Origin: Pseudomonas sp. ADAK18 | GTDB taxonomy: Bacteria > Pseudomonadota > Gammaproteobacteria > Pseudomonadales > Pseudomonadaceae | NCBI RefSeq assembly: GCF_012935695.1 | Contig: NZ_CP052859.1 | Span: forward strand, 5,373,001 to 5,437,000 | Direction of reading: 5' to 3' | DNA: 64,000 nt | Shown: piece by piece, positions 46,096 to 54,672 of the stretch | Position numbering within the stretch: position 1 is the stretch's first letter | Layout: each line of letters begins with the position of its first letter | Program-made: the position numbers and the translations under genes | The notes under the pieces: model-generated | What the model saw: only the letters and a program-made list of their open reading frames with translations | Database searches by the model: none | Told to the model about the DNA's origin: nothing

Positions 46096-47368
46096 GTTTT
46101 GCAGACTCCTGGTGGTTGCCGTAACGGGAAATATCGAGGCCTTCGGCACTGATCTGCGGCGTTTTTTTCGCCATCAAGTCCGCGAGCAAACGACCAGAGC
46201 CACAGGCCATGGTCCAGCCGAGGGTGCCGTGGCCGGTGTTCAAGAACAGGTTTTTGAATGGGGTGGCCCCCACAATCGGCGTGCCGTCTGGCGTGGTTGG
46301 GCGCAGGCCGGTCCAGAAACTGGCTTGGCTCAGGTCGCCGCCCTGAGGATAAAGGTCGTTGACGATCATCTCCAGGGTTTCACGCCGACGCGGGTTCAGC
46401 GACAGGTCAAAACCAGCTATTTCAGCCATGCCGCCAATGCGAATGCGATTGTCGAATCGGGTGATCGCCACCTTGTAGGTTTCGTCGAGAATGGTCGAGG
46501 TCGGAGCCATCGCCGGGTTGGTGATCGGCACAGTCATCGAGTAGCCCTTGAGCGGGTACACCGGCGCCTTGATCCCCAAAGGCTTGAGCAACTGCGGCGA
46601 GTAACTGCCCAGCGCCAACACGTAACGGTCGGCAGTTTCCAGCTTGCCGTCGACCCACACACCGTTGATGCGATCACCGGCGTAGTCCAGGCGCTGAATG
46701 TCTTGCTCGAAGCGGAATTCGACACCCAATTGCTTGCACATTTCGGCAAGACGGGTGGTGAACATCTGGCAGTCGCCGGTCTGATCGTTCGGCAGGCGCA
46801 AGGCACCGGCGAGGATATCGGTGACGTTGGCCAGGGCAGGCTCGACGCGGGCAATGCCGGCACGGTCCAACAGTTCGAACGGTACGCCGGACTCTTTCAG
46901 GACCGCAATGTCCTTGGCCGCGCCGTCGAGCTGGGCCTGGGTGCGAAACAGTTGAGTCGTCCCCAGGCTACGGCCTTCGTAGGCAATACCGGTTTCTGCG
47001 CGTAATTCGTCGAGGCAATCACGGCTGTACTCGGACAGGCGGACCATGCGCTCTTTGTTCACTGCATAGCGGTTGGCGGTGCAGTTACGCAGCATCTGCG
47101 CCATCCACAGGTATTGGTCGATATCGGCCGTAGCCTTGATCGCCAGCGGTGCGTGGCGCTGCAGCAGCCATTTGATGGCTTTGAGCGGAACGCCCGGGGC
47201 AGCCCATGGCGAGGCATAGCCTGGCGAGATTTGCCCGGCGTTGGCGAAGCTGGTCTCCATGGCAGCTGCCGGCTGACGGTCGACCACAACCACTTCAAAA
47301 CCAGCCCGTGCCAAATAGTAGGCACTGGCCACGCCAATGACACCGCTACCCAAGACCAGAACGCGCAT
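46067..47368 (-). CDS. dadA: D-amino acid dehydrogenase
   Basis: DadA is a membrane-associated flavoenzyme that oxidises D-alanine to pyruvate and passes electrons to the respiratory chain. The 433-residue protein begins with the FAD-binding GxGxxG ([20 protein letters not shown]; glycines 7, 9 and 12) and has the DAO-family region [18 protein letters not shown] near the C-terminus. It is the first gene of dadA-ridA-dadX, divergent from lrp/dadR across a 155-base control region, the arrangement known for L-alanine-induced control by Lrp. Confidence 0.96.
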   Translation of the reverse strand: MRVLVLGSGVIGVASAYYLARAGFEVVVVDRQPAAAMETSFANAGQISPGYASPWAAPGVPLKAIKWLLQRHAPLAIKATADIDQYLWMAQMLRNCTANRYAVNKERMVRLSEYSRDCLDELRAETGIAYEGRSLGTTQLFRTQAQLDGAAKDIAVLKESGVPFELLDRAGIARVEPALANVTDILAGALRLPNDQTGDCQMFTTRLAEMCKQLGVEFRFEQDIQRLDYAGDRINGVWVDGKLETADRYVLALGSYSPQLLKPLGIKAPVYPLKGYSMTVPITNPAMAPTSTILDETYKVAITRFDNRIRIGGMAEIAGFDLSLNPRRRETLEMIVNDLYPQGGDLSQASFWTGLRPTTPDGTPIVGATPFKNLFLNTGHGTLGWTMACGSGRLLADLMAKKTPQISAEGLDISRYGNHQESAKHVNPAPAHQ

Positions 47369-47479
47369 TTTATATCCTCATCACGGCTTGGCCGCTGACG
47401 TTTGTTGTTCAGTACACAGATACGCGCAGTATAAAAAGCAATCACCAGTGCATTTCACTATATAACTGCCTATATTTGG

Positions 47480-47491
47480 CGAGAATTCTCG
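47480..47491. promoter_or_regulatory. Candidate Lrp/DadR site
   Basis: CGAGAATTCTCG is a perfect 12-base palindrome in the dadA-dadR gap, 33 bases before the dadR start. Its A/T centre with G/C flanks resembles Lrp-family sites, and the adjacent 47440-47475 stretch is AT-rich, which Lrp proteins favour. Confidence 0.45.
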
Positions 47492-47523
47492 GCAAAAACC
47501 CTTTTCACGGAGGCGCATCCCCT

Positions 47524-48012
47524 ATGCGTACCAACACCCAGACCAAGCGGGAGCTGGACAAGATCGACCGCAACATCCTGCGCATCCTGCAAGCAGACGG
47601 GCGAATTTCCTTCACAGAGCTGGGGGAAAAGGTCGGGCTGTCGACCACGCCGTGTACCGAGCGGGTCCGGCGCCTGGAGCGCGAAGGGATCATCATGGGC
47701 TACAACGCCCGACTCAATCCGCAGCACTTGAAGGGCAGCCTGCTGGTGTTTGTCGAGATCAGCCTCGACTACAAGTCCGGCGACACCTTTGAAGAGTTCC
47801 GACGCGCCGTGCTGAAACTGCCCCATGTGCTGGAGTGTCATTTGGTATCGGGGGATTTCGACTACTTGGTTAAGGCGCGCATCTCGGAGATGGCTTCGTA
47901 CCGCAAACTGCTGGGCGACATCCTGCTCAAGCTGCCCCATGTGCGGGAGTCCAAGAGCTATATCGTGATGGAAGAGGTGAAGGAGAGCTTGAACCTGCCC
48001 ATCCCGGATTGA
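47524..48012 (+). CDS. dadR: Lrp/AsnC family regulator (DadR)
   Basis: This leucine-responsive-type regulator has 162 residues: helix-turn-helix at 12-60 (LDKIDRNILRILQADGRISF, then VGLSTTPCTERVRRLE) and a RAM ligand-binding domain at 75-155 (VLECHLVSGDFDYLVKA). In P. aeruginosa the divergent Lrp activates dadAX in response to L-alanine. The start at 47524 gives the usual length; GGAGGCGC precedes it, and a TTG at 47476 would place the N-terminus over the operator. Confidence 0.95.
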   Translation: MRTNTQTKRELDKIDRNILRILQADGRISFTELGEKVGLSTTPCTERVRRLEREGIIMGYNARLNPQHLKGSLLVFVEISLDYKSGDTFEEFRRAVLKLPHVLECHLVSGDFDYLVKARISEMASYRKLLGDILLKLPHVRESKSYIVMEEVKESLNLPIPD

Positions 48013-48048
48013 ACCTGTAGCTGCGGGCACAAGCTGCTGTGGTCTTCT

Positions 48049-48139
48049 GTATCCGCTGCCGAGGCACGAGACTGCGATGCGTGTCCGCTCAAGGGTCGCT
48101 TCGCAACTCGTCGCAGCCTCGTGCCTTGGCAGCGGCTAC
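48049..48139. repeat. Inverted REP pair of the GTAGCCGCTGCC family
   Basis: The left arm (48049-48079, GTATCCGCTGCCGAGGCACG onward) and right arm (48109-48139) are reverse complements with about four mismatches. The same unit occurs once at 31751. It lies between convergent dadR and the YkgJ-type gene. Confidence 0.82.
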
Positions 48140-48155
48140 AACCTGAGGATGATCT

Positions 48156-48509
48156 TCAGACCAGCACTTGGCGCGTGCTCGCCATGTACTCATGAATCTG
48201 TTTCTCGACCCGTGGGTGGATCAACTCCACCGGGCGGCGGCCGTTAGGGCACGGCAAGGTCGCCGTGGTCCCGAACAGCCGGCAAATCAGCGGCCGCTCG
48301 TCGTAGACGGTGCAGCCGTTAGGCCCCAGGTGTACGCAGTTGAGTTCGTCCATGGCCGCTTCCTGTTCGGCAGCGGTCTTACGGGGCAGGCGCGACATTT
48401 CTTCGGTTGAGGTGGTCACCGGCCCACAGCAGTCATGGCAGCCAGGGACACACTCAAACGAGGGAATCTGGCGGCGCATCGCGTTGACTTTCTGACTGTT
48501 GCAACTCAT
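48156..48509 (-). CDS. YkgJ family cysteine cluster protein
   Basis: This 117-residue protein has the YkgJ/CxxCxxCC pattern: CVPGCHDCCGPV near residues 20-31, then C57, CTVYDERPLICRLFG (near residues 66-80) and a further cysteine at LPCPNG. Such proteins probably bind a zinc ion or an iron-sulfur cluster; the function is unknown. The ATG at 48509 is favoured over one at 48524 by comparison with the family. It diverges from the FAD oxidase gene with 115 bases between starts. Confidence 0.85.
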   Translation of the reverse strand: MSCNSQKVNAMRRQIPSFECVPGCHDCCGPVTTSTEEMSRLPRKTAAEQEAAMDELNCVHLGPNGCTVYDERPLICRLFGTTATLPCPNGRRPVELIHPRVEKQIHEYMASTRQVLV

Positions 48510-48624
48510 CGAAACACATACCAAACCACGAATAGGCGTGGATTCTGCCCTAAAAGCCCCCGCCGAGACAGCTCCGCCCGACCGCTGTATCCTGCGTCAA
48601 ATTTTCCAAACACGGATGCTCTCC

Positions 48625-49917
48625 ATGACCGCCAGCGCCCGGCACACCACCTCCTACTACGCCGCCAGCAGCCTGCCCCAGCCTGATTATCCGGTGCTGG
48701 CGGGAGAAGTGATGGCCGATGTGTGCGTGGTCGGCGGCGGTTTTTCCGGGCTCAACACGGCGCTGGAACTGGCCGAACGCGGCTTCAGCGTCGTGCTGCT
48801 GGAAGCACGCAAGGTCGGCTGGGGTGCCAGCGGACGTAACGGTGGGCAACTGATTCGCGGCGTCGGTCACGGCCTTGATCAGTTTACCAATGTCATCGGC
48901 ACCGACGGCGTACGGCAGATGAAACTGATGGGGCTCGAAGCGGTGGAGATCGTGCGCCAGCGGGTCGACCGTTCACAGATCGCCTGCGACCTGACCTGGG
49001 GCTACTGCGACCTGGCGAACAAACCCCGTGACCTCGAAAGCCTCACCGCCGACGCCGAAGAACTGCGCAGCCTGGGCTATCGCCATGAGCTGCGTCTGCT
49101 GGAAGCCTCGGACATGCGCAGCGTGATCGGTTCCGACCGGTACGTGGGGGGCATGATCGACATGGGCTCGGGGCACCTGCACCCGCTGAACCTGGCCCTG
49201 GGTGAAGCCGCCGCCGCCCAACAGCTGGGCGTAAAACTGTTCGAGCAATCCGAAGTGCTGCGCATCGACTACGGACCGGAGGTCAAGGTCCACACCGCCC
49301 AGGGCAGCGTGCGCGCCAAAACCCTGGTGCTGGGATGCAACGCTTATTTGAACGGCCTCAACCCGCACCTGAGCGGTAAAGTGCTGCCCGCTGGCAGTTA
49401 CATCATCGCCACCGAACCCTTGAGCGAAGCACAGGCCGCGGACCTGTTGCCGCAGAACATGGCGGTGTGCGATCAGCGGGTCACGGTGGATTACTTCCGG
49501 CTTTCAGCCGACCGGCGCTTGCTGTTCGGCGGTGCTTGTCATTATTCCGGACGGGATCCGAAGGACATCGGCGCGTACATGCGCCCGAAGATGCTGCAGG
49601 TATTCCCGCAATTGGCTGATGCGAAAATCGACTACCAATGGGGCGGGATGATCGGCATCGGTGCCAACCGCTTGCCCCAGATCGGCAGGTTGGCGGATCA
49701 ACCGAATGTGTATTTCGCCCAGGCCTACGCTGGCCACGGCCTCAATGCGACCCACCTGGCCGGCAAGCTGCTGGCCGAAGCCATCAGCGGCCAGCAGGCT
49801 GGACGCTTCGATCTGTTTGCCAAGGTGCCCCACATCACCTTCCCTGGCGGCAAGCATTTGCGCTCGCCCCTGTTGGCGCTGGGGATGCTCTGGCACCGGT
49901 TGAAAGAACTGGTCTGA
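48625..49917 (+). CDS. FAD-dependent oxidoreductase (PauB/PuuB-like)
   Basis: This 430-residue DAO-type flavoprotein has the Rossmann motif VVGGGFSGL (residues 36-43) after a 30-residue N-terminal arm (ARHTTSYYAASS) that is typical of gamma-glutamylputrescine oxidases, and the C-terminal FAD-binding GIGANRLPQIGRL and YAGHGLNATHLAG. Family knowledge places such enzymes in the glutamylated polyamine route (PauB paralogues in Pseudomonas). Its locus matches the PauB4 gene of P. aeruginosa. An ATG at 48616 is an equally possible start. Substrate preference among polyamines is not decidable from sequence. Confidence 0.88.
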   Translation: MTASARHTTSYYAASSLPQPDYPVLAGEVMADVCVVGGGFSGLNTALELAERGFSVVLLEARKVGWGASGRNGGQLIRGVGHGLDQFTNVIGTDGVRQMKLMGLEAVEIVRQRVDRSQIACDLTWGYCDLANKPRDLESLTADAEELRSLGYRHELRLLEASDMRSVIGSDRYVGGMIDMGSGHLHPLNLALGEAAAAQQLGVKLFEQSEVLRIDYGPEVKVHTAQGSVRAKTLVLGCNAYLNGLNPHLSGKVLPAGSYIIATEPLSEAQAADLLPQNMAVCDQRVTVDYFRLSADRRLLFGGACHYSGRDPKDIGAYMRPKMLQVFPQLADAKIDYQWGGMIGIGANRLPQIGRLADQPNVYFAQAYAGHGLNATHLAGKLLAEAISGQQAGRFDLFAKVPHITFPGGKHLRSPLLALGMLWHRLKELV

Positions 49918-49918
49918 A

Positions 49919-50155
49919 TCAACCGCGCCAGAAGGGTTTCAGGCCTTCTTGGCGCGCCTGTTCGGCACTCAGGCCGATATCCCGTAGTTGCTCCGGCGTC
50001 AGTTCCAACAAGGCTTGACGCGTGTGCCGGCGGAGCCAGAACAAGGCCCATCGGCTGAGTCCGGAGCGCGTATTGCGCGCCGACATCAATCGCTCCTGCC
50101 CTGCCTCCAGTTCCTGACTGTGTAACGCCAGCCGCACATCGCTCAAACCGCTCAT
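49919..50155 (-). CDS. DUF1127 domain protein
   Basis: This small basic protein of 78 residues has the DUF1127 motif near its C-terminus (RRHTRQALLELTPEQLRDIGLSAEQA in part, about residues 43-68). In other proteobacteria DUF1127 proteins bind RNA or affect phosphate and carbon metabolism, but the role here is unknown. GAGGGACAGGA supports the ATG at 50155 over 50170. Its stop lies one base past the stop of the convergent oxidase gene. It is divergent to the MocR gene and shares its upstream region. Confidence 0.85.
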   Translation of the reverse strand: MSGLSDVRLALHSQELEAGQERLMSARNTRSGLSRWALFWLRRHTRQALLELTPEQLRDIGLSAEQARQEGLKPFWRG

Positions 50156-50233
50156 TTTCCTGTCCCTCATTTGCTTGTTGCCATGAGTGAACAGGATGAG
50201 CCAACCGCAAAAACCATGACAGATTCAACAGAC

Positions 50234-50297
50234 CTGTATTAATTCCATACAGATACTGCCTATCTGCCGCTGAATCCTGTATTTTCAGCCTATCTGT
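50234..50297. promoter_or_regulatory. Candidate MocR operator region
   Basis: CTGTAT-N7-ATACAG (50234-50252) is a perfect inverted repeat; further CTGTAT (50277-50282) and two direct copies of GCCTATCTG (50258-50266 and 50288-50296, 30 bases apart) follow. All lie between the DUF1127 and MocR genes. Repeated sites about three helical turns apart suit the dimeric MocR/PdxR architecture. Confidence 0.5.
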
Positions 50298-50321
50298 ACT
50301 GGTCTCTCGGGAGCGACCACC

Positions 50322-51755
50322 ATGACTCTTTATGTAAACCTCGCCGAACTGTTGGGCACCCGTATCGAACAAGGCTTCTATCGCCCCGGCGACCGACTGC
50401 CTTCGGTGCGGGCCTTGAGTGTTGAACATGGGGTCAGCCTGAGCACCGTGCAGCAAGCTTATCGGTTGCTGGAAGACAACGGCCTGGCGATGCCCAAACC
50501 CAAATCCGGCTATTTTGTACCGGTGGGGCGCGAGTTACCGGCGTTGCCAGCAGTAGGCCGTCCGGCCCAGCGGCCGGTGGAAATTTCCCAGTGGGACCAA
50601 GTGCTCGAACTGATTCGCGCGGTGCCACGCAAAGACGTCATACAGTTGGGCCGGGGCATGCCGGATGTATTGTCACCGACCATGAAACCCCTGCTCCGCA
50701 GCCTGGCCCGCATCAGTCGACGCCAGGACATGCCAGGCCTGTATTACGACACCATCCTCGGCAGCCTAGAGTTGCGTGAACAAATTGCCCGCTTGATGCT
50801 GGACTCAGGCTGCCAGCTGGGGCCCCAGGAACTGGTGATCACCACCGGCTGCCATGAGGCGCTGTCCGCCAGTGTCCGCGCCATTTGCGAACCCGGCGAT
50901 ATCGTTGCGGTGGACTCGCCGAGCTTCCACGGCGCCATGCAAACCCTCAAGGGCCTGGGCATGAAAGCCCTGGAAATTCCTACCGACCCATTGACCGGCA
51001 TCAGCCTCGAAGCCCTTGAATTGGCCCTGGAGCAGTGGCCGATCAAGGTCATCCAGCTGACCCCCAACTGCAACAACCCCCTGGGCTACATCATGCCGGA
51101 GTCGCGCAAACGCGCACTGCTGACCTTGGCCCAGCGCTTTGACGTGGCGATCATCGAAGACGATGTGTATGGCGAATTGGCCTACAGCTACCCGCGACCG
51201 CGCACCATCAAATCCTTCGACGAAGACGGCCGCGTCCTGCTCTGCAGCTCGTTCTCGAAAACCCTGGCACCCGGCCTGCGGATCGGCTGGGTCGCGCCCG
51301 GTCGCTACCTGGAGCGGGTGCTGCACATGAAATACATCAGCACCGGCGCCACCGCCACCCAACCGCAGATCGCCATTGCCGAGTTTCTCAAGAGCGGCCA
51401 TTTCGAGCCCCATTTGCGGCGCATGCGCACTCAATACCAGCGCAACCGCGACTTGATGCTGGATTGGGTCAGCCGCTACTTCCCCGCCGGCACCCGGGCC
51501 AGCCGTCCGCAAGGCAGTTTCATGCTGTGGGTAGAGCTGCCGGAAAGTTTCGACACACTGAAGCTCAATCGAGTACTGATCGACCAAGGCGTACAGATTG
51601 CCGTGGGCAGTATCTTCTCTGCCTCCGGGAAATACCGTAACTGCCTGCGGATGAACTACGCTGCCAAACCGACGCCCCAGGTTGAAGAGGCCGTGCGCAA
51701 GGTCGGTGTGGCCGCCATCAAGCTGCTGGCTGAAACCGAACAGGGCCAGGACTGA
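50322..51755 (+). CDS. MocR-type regulator (GntR-aminotransferase fusion)
   Basis: This 477-residue protein has an N-terminal GntR winged helix (about 5-70: GDRLPSVRALSVEHGVSLST) joined to a fold-type I aminotransferase domain (100-470). PLP-binding features are visible: ITTGCHEAL, the NCNNPLGY segment (asparagine and aspartate ring contacts with IIEDDVYGEL) and the PLP lysine in SSFSKTLAPGLRIGW near residue 317. MocR proteins are regulators and rarely active transaminases. The probable target is the divergent DUF1127 gene or itself; a link to polyamine or amino-acid use is suggested by the neighbours only. Confidence 0.93.
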   Translation: MTLYVNLAELLGTRIEQGFYRPGDRLPSVRALSVEHGVSLSTVQQAYRLLEDNGLAMPKPKSGYFVPVGRELPALPAVGRPAQRPVEISQWDQVLELIRAVPRKDVIQLGRGMPDVLSPTMKPLLRSLARISRRQDMPGLYYDTILGSLELREQIARLMLDSGCQLGPQELVITTGCHEALSASVRAICEPGDIVAVDSPSFHGAMQTLKGLGMKALEIPTDPLTGISLEALELALEQWPIKVIQLTPNCNNPLGYIMPESRKRALLTLAQRFDVAIIEDDVYGELAYSYPRPRTIKSFDEDGRVLLCSSFSKTLAPGLRIGWVAPGRYLERVLHMKYISTGATATQPQIAIAEFLKSGHFEPHLRRMRTQYQRNRDLMLDWVSRYFPAGTRASRPQGSFMLWVELPESFDTLKLNRVLIDQGVQIAVGSIFSASGKYRNCLRMNYAAKPTPQVEEAVRKVGVAAIKLLAETEQGQD

Positions 51756-51817
51756 CCTTTCGCGAGAAATACCCGTCATATGCCGACAACCGCCCTGCTT
51801 CGGAACCGACATCCTTG

Positions 51818-53383
51818 ATGAGCCAACGGCTTTTACCGATTTTCCTGCTGGGGGTCCTGGGTCTGGGCGGCTGCGCGACTGTGGATGTGCCGCGCACCCC
51901 GAGCGATGCCATTCCCGCCAAGGATTCCTCCTTCGGCCGTTCTATCCAGGCACAGGCCGCGCCTTATCAGGGCCGCTCCGGTTTTCGCCTGCTGCCCAAC
52001 AGCAGCGAAGCCTTCATGGCCCGCGCCGAACTGATCCGCAACGCCCAGATCAGCCTCGACTTGCAGTACTACATCGTCCATGACGGCATCAGCACGCGGA
52101 TGCTGGTGGATGAACTACTTAAGGCCGCCGACCGTGGCGTGCGTGTACGTATCCTGCTGGACGACACTACCAGCGACGGCCTGGACCAGATCATCGCCAC
52201 CCTCGCCGCCCACCCACAGATCCAGATTCGCCTGTTCAACCCACTGCACCTGGGCCGCAGCACCGGCGTGACGCGTGCCATGGGCCGGCTGTTCAACCTG
52301 TCGCTGCAACACCGGCGCATGCATAACAAATTGTGGCTGGCAGACAACAGCGCGGCCATCGTCGGTGGGCGCAACCTGGGGGATGAGTATTTCGATGCCG
52401 AACCCAACCTGAACTTCACCGATATCGACATGCTCAGCGTCGGTCCAGTGGCCGAGCAGTTGGGGCATAGCTTCGACCAGTACTGGAACAGCGCCTTGAG
52501 CAAGCCCATTGGCGACTTCATCTCCAGCGCGCCGTCGAAAGGAGACTTGGCCAACGCCCGCCTGCGCCTGGAAGACTCTCTTGCCGAATCCCGCCAGCAA
52601 AACCATGCCCTGTACAACCGCTTGAGGGCCTACAAGACCCAGCCGCGCATGAACATCTGGCGCCACGAGTTGATCTGGGCCTGGAACCAGGCGTTGTGGG
52701 ACGCGCCGAGCAAAGTCCTGGCCAAGGCCGATCCCGATCCACAGTTGCTGCTGACCACCCAATTGGCGCCGGAACTGCAGGGCGTCAACCATGAGCTGAT
52801 GATGATTTCGGCCTACTTCGTGCCTGGGCAGCCCGGCTTGGTGTACCTGACCGGCCGTGCCGACGCAGGGGTGTCGGTGAGCCTGCTGACCAACTCCCTG
52901 GAGGCCACTGATGTGCCGGCGGTCCATGGCGGTTACGCGCCCTATCGCAAGGCCTTGCTGGAGCATGGGGTGAAGCTCTATGAGTTGCGCCGCCAACCGG
53001 GGAATGGCGGCGGCAGTGGCCCTCATCTGTTTCGCAGCGGTTCGCTGCATGGCTCCGATTCCAGCCTGCACAGCAAGGCGATGATCTTTGATCGAGAGAA
53101 GTCGTTTATCGGCTCGTTCAACTTCGACCCGCGATCAGTGCTGTGGAACACCGAGGTCGGGGTGCTGGTGGACAGTCCGGAACTGGCCGAGCACGTGCGC
53201 AACCTGGCGCTGGAAGGCATGGCGCCAGAGTTGAGCTATCAGGCGAAACTGCAGGATGGCCAGGTGGTGTGGGTGACTGAAGACCACGGCCAGTTGCACA
53301 CCCTGACCCGGGAACCGGGCACGTGGTGGCGCCGGTTCAATGCCTGGTTCGCCACCACCGTAGGCCTGGAGCGCATGCTTTAG
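51818..53383 (+). CDS. Phospholipase D family lipoprotein (ClsC/YmdC-like)
   Basis: This 521-residue lipoprotein has a signal peptide with lipobox LGGC (C19) and two HxKx4D motifs: HNKLWLAD near residue 169 followed by GGRNLGDEY, and HSKAMIFD near residue 418 followed by GSFNFDPRS. The two motifs form one active site in the PLD superfamily. The closest named type is cardiolipin synthase C (YmdC), but a lipoprotein signal and the substrate leave this open. The ATG at 51818 is chosen over a TTG at 51815. Its stop overlaps that of the convergent MFS gene by four bases. Confidence 0.88.
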   Translation: MSQRLLPIFLLGVLGLGGCATVDVPRTPSDAIPAKDSSFGRSIQAQAAPYQGRSGFRLLPNSSEAFMARAELIRNAQISLDLQYYIVHDGISTRMLVDELLKAADRGVRVRILLDDTTSDGLDQIIATLAAHPQIQIRLFNPLHLGRSTGVTRAMGRLFNLSLQHRRMHNKLWLADNSAAIVGGRNLGDEYFDAEPNLNFTDIDMLSVGPVAEQLGHSFDQYWNSALSKPIGDFISSAPSKGDLANARLRLEDSLAESRQQNHALYNRLRAYKTQPRMNIWRHELIWAWNQALWDAPSKVLAKADPDPQLLLTTQLAPELQGVNHELMMISAYFVPGQPGLVYLTGRADAGVSVSLLTNSLEATDVPAVHGGYAPYRKALLEHGVKLYELRRQPGNGGGSGPHLFRSGSLHGSDSSLHSKAMIFDREKSFIGSFNFDPRSVLWNTEVGVLVDSPELAEHVRNLALEGMAPELSYQAKLQDGQVVWVTEDHGQLHTLTREPGTWWRRFNAWFATTVGLERML

Positions 53384-54522
53384 GCCGGCTGGGTTGCGCC
53401 GAATGCACCCTGGCGCAGCAACAGCACCACCAACCCCAACGCGCCCGCCGCCATCAACAGCGGCAAGGCATGCCCACTGATCCACTGGCTACCCGCACCC
53501 GCTGCCAATGGCCCGATCAAGCAGCCGATACCCCACAGTTGCGCAATGTGGGCATTGGCGCGCACCAGCGCATCGTCACGATAGCGCTCACCAATCAGGA
53601 TCAACGACAAGGTGAACAAACCACCGGCACTGGCGCCGAACAGCACCCACACCGGCCAGATCAGCAGCGTATCCATCAACACTGGAATTGCCAGGCTCGA
53701 CGCCAGCAACAGCAGCGCACAGCCGAGAAACAGGGTACGCCGGGGCAGGTAATCCGCCAGTGCACCGATAGGCAGTTGCAACAGCGCATCACCGACCACC
53801 ACGGTACTGACCATGGCCAGGGCAATCTCGGCGGTGAAGCCTTGCTGCAGGCAATACACCGGCAACAGCGTAAGAATCATCGCCTCAAAGGCCGCAAACA
53901 ACGCGACAGCCCAAGCGATCGCCGGTAAGCCTCGACAAAAGTTCAGCAAGTCGCCAAAGGTCACGCTGAAGGATTCCGCCGTCGGCGCCCCCGAACGGCC
54001 CATCAGCAGGATCGGTGAAAAGGTCAACAATCCCACGCCGACCCAGATACCCGCATTGGTATCAGTCTCCAGGACGCCCAACAGCAACGGCCCCGACAGC
54101 TGGCTCAAGGCATAGCTGCTGCCATACAGCGCTACCAGCCGACCGCGCCATTGCTCGACGACCAGTTGATTGATCCAGCTCTCGCCGAGGATAAACACGA
54201 TGGTGAGGACAACCCCAATCATCAGTCGCAGCAACAACCACACCGGGTAACTGGGCAACACCGCCAGCAGGCCGATGGAGATAGCACCGGCCCACAGGCA
54301 CAGGCGCATCAGGTTCGCCGTGCCCAGGCGTGACGCCAGCCGACTGGAGACCTTGGCCCCCAGCAAAACGCCAAAGGCCGGCATCGCTGCCATTACGCCA
54401 ATGGCAAAGCTGCCATAGCCCCAGCTTTCCAGGCGCAAGGACACCAGCGGCATGCTCACGCCCAAGGCCAGGCCCACGCTCAGTACCGAGGCCAGGACGG
54501 CGAAGTAAGTCGCCCAACGCAT
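53380..54522 (-). CDS. MFS transporter (YcaD-like)
   Basis: This 380-residue inner-membrane transporter has twelve hydrophobic segments. The MFS pattern between helices 2 and 3 (GAKVSSRLASRLGTANLMRL, residues about 54-73) is present, and the central GESWINQLVVEQWRGRLVALYG resembles the YcaD subgroup. The substrate is unknown. The ATG at 54522 starts directly before the first membrane helix; the frame stays open to 54600, but that would extend into a REP element. It is convergent to the PLD lipoprotein gene. Confidence 0.88.
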   Translation of the reverse strand: MRWATYFAVLASVLSVGLALGVSMPLVSLRLESWGYGSFAIGVMAAMPAFGVLLGAKVSSRLASRLGTANLMRLCLWAGAISIGLLAVLPSYPVWLLLRLMIGVVLTIVFILGESWINQLVVEQWRGRLVALYGSSYALSQLSGPLLLGVLETDTNAGIWVGVGLLTFSPILLMGRSGAPTAESFSVTFGDLLNFCRGLPAIAWAVALFAAFEAMILTLLPVYCLQQGFTAEIALAMVSTVVVGDALLQLPIGALADYLPRRTLFLGCALLLLASSLAIPVLMDTLLIWPVWVLFGASAGGLFTLSLILIGERYRDDALVRANAHIAQLWGIGCLIGPLAAGAGSQWISGHALPLLMAAGALGLVVLLLRQGAFGATQPA

Positions 54523-54566
54523 TTCCACGCTCCTGTGGATGATTATTTTGCAGACGCCAGAAAATA

Positions 54567-54656
54567 CTGTGGGAGCCGGGCTTGCCCGCGATGCAGGCAC
54601 CTCGGTGCGTCAGTCACACCGAGGTGATGCTATCGCGGGCAAGCCCGCTCCCACAG
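54567..54656. repeat. Nested inverted REP pair
   Basis: Outer arms beginning CTGTGGGAGCCGGGCTTGCC (54567) and ending in the complementary sequence at 54656 pair almost fully (one extra C on the left). Inside lies a second stem, CACCTCGGTG (54599-54608) with CACCGAGGTG (54617-54626). It separates the MFS start from the end of kauB. Confidence 0.9.
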
Positions 54657-54672
54657 GGATCTCGAGTGTTGC

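Noticed and set aside
50234..50252. LexA-box reading of CTGTAT-N7-ATACAG
   Set aside because: LexA boxes need CTG-N10-CAG; here the spacing is 13 bases, and the site stands before a MocR gene, which explains it better.
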